From Gigaspora rosea (taxonomy: Eukaryota > Glomeromycota > Glomeromycetes > Diversisporales > Gigasporaceae), in the NCBI GenBank assembly GCA_003550325.1, contig QKWP01000103.1, positions 418,677 to 482,676 of the forward strand: a stretch of DNA of 64,000 nucleotides, in the 5' to 3' direction. The notes beneath the pieces were generated by a model. That model saw nothing but the letters and a program-made list of their open reading frames with translations, had not been told where the DNA came from and searched no databases. Positions within the stretch are counted from its first letter, which is position 1; each line of letters starts with the position of its first letter. Below, piece by piece: positions 59,185-64,000 of this stretch. The position numbers were made by a program, and so were the translations under genes.

Positions 59185-59430
59185 CAGTCAGACCCCCTAA
59201 ATGCAACCCTCTAAATGCACGTTCTATGAAAACCCCCTAAATGCAGGTCTTCACTTGGCCCAACTAATATTGTGCTTATAAATTTCTACCCCCCTAAATG
59301 TAATTCCTCTCTAAGTACATGTTTACTAAATATTTTCTGACTGTGCGTAATAATATAAATTTCTACCCCCCTAAATTAATACCTCTCTAAGTACATGTTT
59401 ACTAAATATTTTCTGACTGTGCGTAATAAT
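59185..59430. mobile_element. pogo-like MITE end plus 77-bp tandem duplication
   Basis: Starts TA-CAGTCAGACCCCCTAAATG, typical of pogo/Tigger ends, with CCCCCTAAATGCA repeated, and meets the inverted word TCTGACTG at 59336. A 77-bp unit ending there is duplicated (59278-59354 and 59355-59430, few differences). Confidence 0.6.
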
Positions 59431-60353
59431 TAAAAATTGTTCGAATTTTATTTATTAATCGATAAACATTAATGCGAAAGTTAACAAAAAAAAAAATCCT
59501 CTATTAGTATAGTTATAAAAAAAATGGTGAAAATGCTAATTCTTTATACAGTACAATTGTTACAGGACAGGCTCACGTCCTAAGTTTATAGTTACGGTTA
59601 ACGTGATTATATATGTAACGATAATTAGTAAATATTTGGTTTGATATTTCTGCATTTCTGTGAAACTAGCCAATAAAACCAATAGACCAATCAGACATTT
59701 TAGCTGCATTATAATTCGTCATTTGTTGTGATGATTGAAAAAAACGGTTCAATAAGCAATTTCTGAATGACGAATGGTAAAACCTATGACGTATAACGAA
59801 ACCGATATTGAATGATGAAGCATGTGAATGTCTATAAATTTTTTTCACAATATAACGAATCGATCCATATATGAGGGTTAGAAGTACCTGAACGATACGA
59901 TACGTCAGTCATAGTTATCAGCCAAGCAAAAAAAGTGAATTAGCAAAATCCGAGTATACGGTATTCCAGTAAACTCAATGACAATAAATGTTAACTTTTC
60001 TGTTTATTGTCTACTACTTATTTCCAACTTTTTCTATTGTTACCCGAAATTTCCCGAAGAAAGCTTTACCTCCTACAAGTATCTGATTAGTTGACGGAGA
60101 AAAAAAAACCATTAAAAAGAACTTCGTTTATTTGTAAGGCTTCATCAATCGTTAAAAGTTTCATCAGACGAGGTTTGTAATTAAACGTTTCGTCAATAGA
60201 GATGGGTACGGTCAGGTCATGACCGGTCAAGATTATGACCGATGCCAAATTCTTAATATTCTGGCTAATAAATGAATATTTATTGCTTGAAATTCATATC
60301 AGTGTATCTGTATTGGTTTTTTATTATTAAACCTAAATCCTTTTCAATTTGGG

Positions 60354-60542
60354 TTAATCGGTTATTTGTTGGTGTGTTAAATCTGTTGGAGTAATCTTAC
60401 TAATAGCCGTTTTTGCTTCCTCTATCTTGGTATTAGTTGTCGTCAGGCCAGCATTAGGAAGTTTAATGTTATCAATTTTAGTTTCTAATCCTTTTATTGC
60501 GTTATTAGTTGTAGTTAAGTCGGTGATAAATAGACCCGCCAC
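60354..60542 (-). CDS. Uncertain 62-codon frame inside the hAT element
   Basis: MAGLFITDLTTTNNAIKGLE start, with the segment TTTNNAIKGLETKIDNIKLP echoed by LTTTNTKIEEAKTAISKI: two coiled-coil-like repeats of Thr/Asn/Lys/Ile heptads. It may be a captured fragment of a fibrous or coiled-coil protein. No signal peptide, no flanking exons found. Confidence 0.25.
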   Translation of the reverse strand: MAGLFITDLTTTNNAIKGLETKIDNIKLPNAGLTTTNTKIEEAKTAISKITPTDLTHQQITD

Positions 60543-60693
60543 TTAAAAATTTTCCAGATCATGTGACTTTGCATGATTAATTGATATGATTCATTTTTAA
60601 ATAAAACTTTTTTATTAATATAAATGACAAATATAACAATAATGTGTATATAAATTAATGTATATCACATGGTCTGAAAAATTTTCAGGTGGT
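60537..60693. mobile_element. MITE (CCACTTAAAAATTTTCCAGA ends)
   Basis: About 30-bp inverted ends, CCACTTAAAAATTTTCCAGA against the right end's complement with a few changes, continuing through ATGTGA. It abuts the start of the coiled-coil frame. Confidence 0.75.
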
Positions 60694-60724
60694 GTTTAAA
60701 CCCGGTTGAGAAATGCCTTGTTCA

Positions 60725-60822
60725 TAATTCCGGCCAAATTTGCAGATCATTTGGCCAGAATTATAACAAACCAATTTTAATTCCGGACAAATGATCTGCA
60801 ATTTTAACAGAATTGTACAGAA
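60725..60822. repeat. CAGATCATTTGGCCAGA hairpin, copy 1
   Basis: AAATTTGCAGATCATTTGGC followed by the complement GACAAATGATCTGCAATTTT. Same hairpin as at 63076-63148 and 63393-63475. Confidence 0.75.
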
Positions 60823-61339
60823 TATTACAAAATAAGGTAGCTGGGCAACGTGGTCCTGTTCAGCAGTTCAGACTCTTTTCATTATATGATATTAGGATAT
60901 CAATGAAAAAAGTATGAATCGCTTAAAAGGACCTATATTGCGCAGTTTTTACAGGAAAATACCGCAAGCGCTATTAAAAATTTTTCCCATCCACCCAAAT
61001 AAAAATGTAATAAAATATTTTTAGAAAAAAGACATTGTAACTTCATAGTCATAAGGAGCGTGAATCGATTTTTATTGACAACCAGTGTATCGTCACGTTT
61101 TTATATATGAATGTTCCGATTGGTTAATCAGGGAAAAATCATTTGCCACATATAGATTTGGTTTTCATAGTGTATCAAACACCACAATGCAGTATGGTTT
61201 TGAGTTAGTTCGTATTGGAATTAAAAGTTGTAAAAAATTTTGTTACAAAACTTACTGACTATTGTGGTGATTTACTGTAAAAAAAATTCCGCACAATACT
61301 TGATATCATGACACTCAATATTTGAGATTATAACCGATC

Positions 61340-61560
61340 ATTATTGCACGGGTCTTATGTGACAACCCGTGCTTTATTCATTTACTTATTGGCACGGGAT
61401 TGTTACGTCAGACACCGTGCAATAAGATAGTTATTGTATGTGTTGTAGTGAATAACCCGTTACACACACGGGTTCATATTTAAATCCCGTGCCTTCGGCA
61501 CGGAATATGAACCCGTATGTAACTGGGTTATTCACCACAACCCATACAATAACTATAATT
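61340..61560. repeat. Cluster of GCACGGG hairpins
   Basis: Two short hairpins (GCACGGGTCTTATGTGAC..CCCGTGC and GGCACGGGATTGTTACGTC..CCGTGC) precede a 130-bp near-perfect palindrome (61427-61556) whose tip is CCGTGCCTTCGGCACGG and whose arms include TGAATAACCCGT.ACA and ATAGTTATTGTATG. Confidence 0.85.
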
Positions 61561-62492
61561 TATAGTGCGGATGACCAAAATCATATAATATGGGAAATTA
61601 CAGCACGGTACCGGCATGGTATCAATTAATATTTTCGCAAATAAGTATGGTGAGCAATTTAAAAAACAAAAATTTTCCAGTATTGTAAAAAGTTTCAATT
61701 AAATTTAATAAAGATACACTTTAAACATTAAAAAAAATCATAGAATCTATACAAATTTGTAGTAACTGTAAAATTCATTATAATAATTCAAGTTATAACC
61801 TGCTTTTTTTAGTAAATAGGATTTAGCAACTCAATAAAACTGAATAAATATAATAATTGATGCTAATAATTAGATAAAAGTTATTATAAATATATATATA
61901 ACATATCTTTAAATATTTATAACTTAGTTTTTATATAAAATTACTAAAATTTTCTATTGGTATTCACTAGAATACTATCAAATATTTGTTATTGTTTTTG
62001 AATTATTTTAGGCTCTTAAAGTTTAACAATTAATTAGTTCAATAAACTATTATATATAAATTTAATAGCAATAAATTAATTTTCTTAAAAATCAAAATTA
62101 TTTTTCTTAAAACTGGTCAATATTTTAAGTGCAATGAAGTACATGTTTTATATAGGCATGTGATTGTTATAAATACAAAACTCATGCACTTACATACAAA
62201 TTTGAATTTTCAAATTATATAAAAAAGGATAATTTCTACTAGAAACATTTTGGAATACTTTTCTTTTTATTTCCTTATTTTGCATACTAATTGCTAACAT
62301 TTTTTTGCTTGTTTTTGCTTTTTTGACTATCTCTTTAGCCAGTTCTAAAAAGTGATGTTAACTGAATAATTAACTTCAAATGGCCTTAGGTCAGATAAAT
62401 TTGATTCAGTAGTTAACATTAGGAACAAAAAAATAAAAATAAAAAAAATTATATAATGCAAAAGAACTTCGTGTGTACGTGCAATTTTTACA

Positions 62493-62564
62493 GCCAAAAT
62501 TCTCGTTATCTAGTGATCGGATCTGCATCATTGTATGCAGCGATCACAGACAGATCGGAATTTT
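62493..62564. repeat. Short palindrome
   Basis: CCAAAATTC..GTGATCGGATCTGCAT meets its complement around ATGTATGCAGCGATCAC..GGAATTTTGG. 72 bp. Confidence 0.6.
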
Positions 62565-63035
62565 GGAATGCAAATTTTGTATCACATAAATCATTGATCG
62601 AATGCTTTAAAAATTAATGTAAAGGAGTATCGATTTGAATAATTGTTTTTGTAATTGTTATTTCCATAAAAGTTACGTGTTTAGTTAAATATTTCTTCTT
62701 ACTCATTAATACTAGTTCTTTAGCTCTTCACGATTGATATAAAAAACATTTCGGAAGCTCAGTTTTTCTTGAATATTCATATAAACTTAAATGAAGGACA
62801 GCCAAGTAGGACCATTTTTATTATTTATTTATTTTTTTTTTATTTTAAATAATTAATTAGTATTTTTTATTTTAAATAATTAATTAATATTTTTTATTTT
62901 AAAATAATCTTTTTCATTTTATATTTGCCGGGAAAAAAATGTTAAAGAAATCGGAAATCAGAATAAGAAATCAACGATTTTTTTTTTTTTTTTTGATCAG
63001 CAAATTTAACATATTTTTGCAAACCGCAATAATTA

Positions 63036-63494
63036 TTCAATATACCTGATCAAAACAAATCGTTAATAATTCTAGTCAAATTTGCAGATCATTTGGCCAG
63101 ATCCAAAACAACTTTAAATGTGGTCAAATGATCTGCAAGTTTGACCAGAAATATGAACTATGGTTTTANTATTTTTTATAGTAAATAAATATTTTTGAGG
63201 TGTTATTTAAATGATTTTCATACTCACATGATATTAAAATAGGGCGTGATTTTACTCACATGATATTAAAATAGGGCGTGATCAGTGCGTGATCTAATAA
63301 ATTTTGGGGTACTATAGTATAATTTTGTGACCCTAAAAACCAAACACGCCGATATGTTCAATATACCTGATCAAAACAAATCGTTAATAATTCTAGTCAA
63401 ATTTGCAGATCATTTGGCCAGATCTAGAACAAAACAACTTTAAATGTGGTCAAATGATCTGCAAGTTTGACCAGAAATATGAACTATGGTTTTA
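63036..63494 (+). repeat. Two copies of a ~135-bp unit around an N
   Basis: 63036-63168 and 63357-63494 match except for a few bases (a 5-bp difference near GATC.A..AACAAC). N at 63169 ends the first copy exactly where similarity would continue. A further duplicated word (ACTCACATGATATTAAAATA, twice at 63222-63282) lies between. Confidence 0.7.
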
Positions 63495-63722
63495 TTGATC
63501 ATGTGATGCAAATCTCCGTGTGTTTTTGGTTCTCTTTCGGCAGTCTGTGCAGTGTCCCATCCCTACTTGTCACTTTATTTGGATATTTGATTGAATAATT
63601 GGGTAAATAATTTATCGGCTATAACCGGTCATTAACCGTATGATTGACCGCGGTCAACCGTTATGAGCGGTTGACCGATCATGACCGACCGATGACTGAC
63701 CGAACCCATCCCTATTCGTCAA

Positions 63723-64000
63723 TCACTACTCATCATTCAACGCACCTAGTGTCATTATAATTCAATAAGAATATCATCATTTTGGTCTGAAAGTCGCGTA
63801 TTCACGATTTAGCCTCGACAATCGACTTATACACAAGTATTTAAATTAAATAGACGTGTAAATATTTTTTCAACTATACGTGTATTAATAACAAACCAAA
63901 AAAAAATCAAAAATCTTAAACTCTAGTAAACTCATTCGAGAACACATCGTCGCGTTGATATTGAAATCATCCAGAAGTTTTTAGAATAAAACAGTTGATA
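63723..64000. other. Right edge of window
   Basis: No gene recognised; CpG-containing sequence beyond the hAT element. Confidence 0.4.

Larger units (their letters stand above)
60197..63714. mobile_element. hAT-type element, 3.5 kb, non-autonomous
   Basis: Ends TAGAGATGGGTACGGTCA and, inverted, TAGGGATGGGTTCGGTCA, flanked by the exact 8-bp duplication TTCGTCAA (60189-60196, 63715-63722). TAGGGATG is the Ac-like hAT terminus. GACCGGTCA-type palindromic repeats lie just inside both ends. No hAT transposase is readable within it; the interior is filled with smaller foldbacks. Confidence 0.88.

Noticed and set aside
1..64000. CRISPR arrays, operons, bacterial promoters or ribosome binding sites
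   Set aside because: Introns, CAAX box and repeat types mark the DNA as eukaryotic; no regularly spaced short direct repeats with unique spacers were seen.

Overview
The window is eukaryotic, very AT-rich and mostly non-coding. The real genes have short GT..AG introns (74, 78, 79 and 84 nt), fungal-looking small secreted proteins and a CAAX-box Ras protein. Almost everything else is transposon-derived and heavily decayed. I infer a fungus with an AT-rich, transposon-filled genome, most likely an arbuscular mycorrhizal (Glomeromycotina, Rhizophagus-like) genome. That assignment is inference; the sequence alone does not prove the species.

Layout. 1.1-2.2 kb: a two-exon gene (minus strand) for a secreted His/Lys/Glu/Asp-rich tandem-repeat protein with three Lys-Arg processing sites. 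2.2-13.6 kb: no genes, but several foldback elements, including a 0.93 kb one whose arms are CACC-type minisatellites. 13.6-16.7 kb: a complete but dead pogo/Tigger-like transposon with TIRs and a TA duplication. 16.8-18.9 kb: a hAT-type MITE, a tRNA-headed SINE-like piece and a possible 66-residue secreted protein. 19.9-26.1 kb: a nested palindromic complex into which a LINE 3' fragment has inserted with a 16-bp target duplication. 27.9-33.4 kb: a hAT MITE, a SINE with 16-bp target duplication, and a higher-order repeat built on a palindromic minisatellite. 37.5-41.1 kb: a GC-rich TA-flanked element, one copy of a dispersed ~300-bp sequence, a MITE, and a clear two-exon gene for a six-cysteine secreted protein. 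41-52 kb: many MITEs and a probable solo LTR. 52.2-55.4 kb: a non-autonomous LTR retrotransposon (minus strand) with a gag zinc-knuckle relic; one LTR has lost all its CpGs and the other has not. 56.1-57.3 kb: a six-exon Ras-like GTPase gene with altered switch residues and a MITE inside intron 4. 58-63.7 kb: more MITEs and a 3.5-kb hAT-type element with an exact 8-bp target duplication.

The genes do not form an operon or pathway. Two genes, and perhaps a third, encode small secreted products, two of them with Lys-Arg kexin-type sites; the Ras gene is a signalling protein. The genes sit mainly in CpG-containing segments (about 1-6.3, 33.5-46 and 55-64 kb), while the transposon-dense segments between them are CpG-poor. 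This suggests methylation-driven decay of repeats. Two N positions (16002, 63169) are flanked by duplicated sequence and look like assembly joins.
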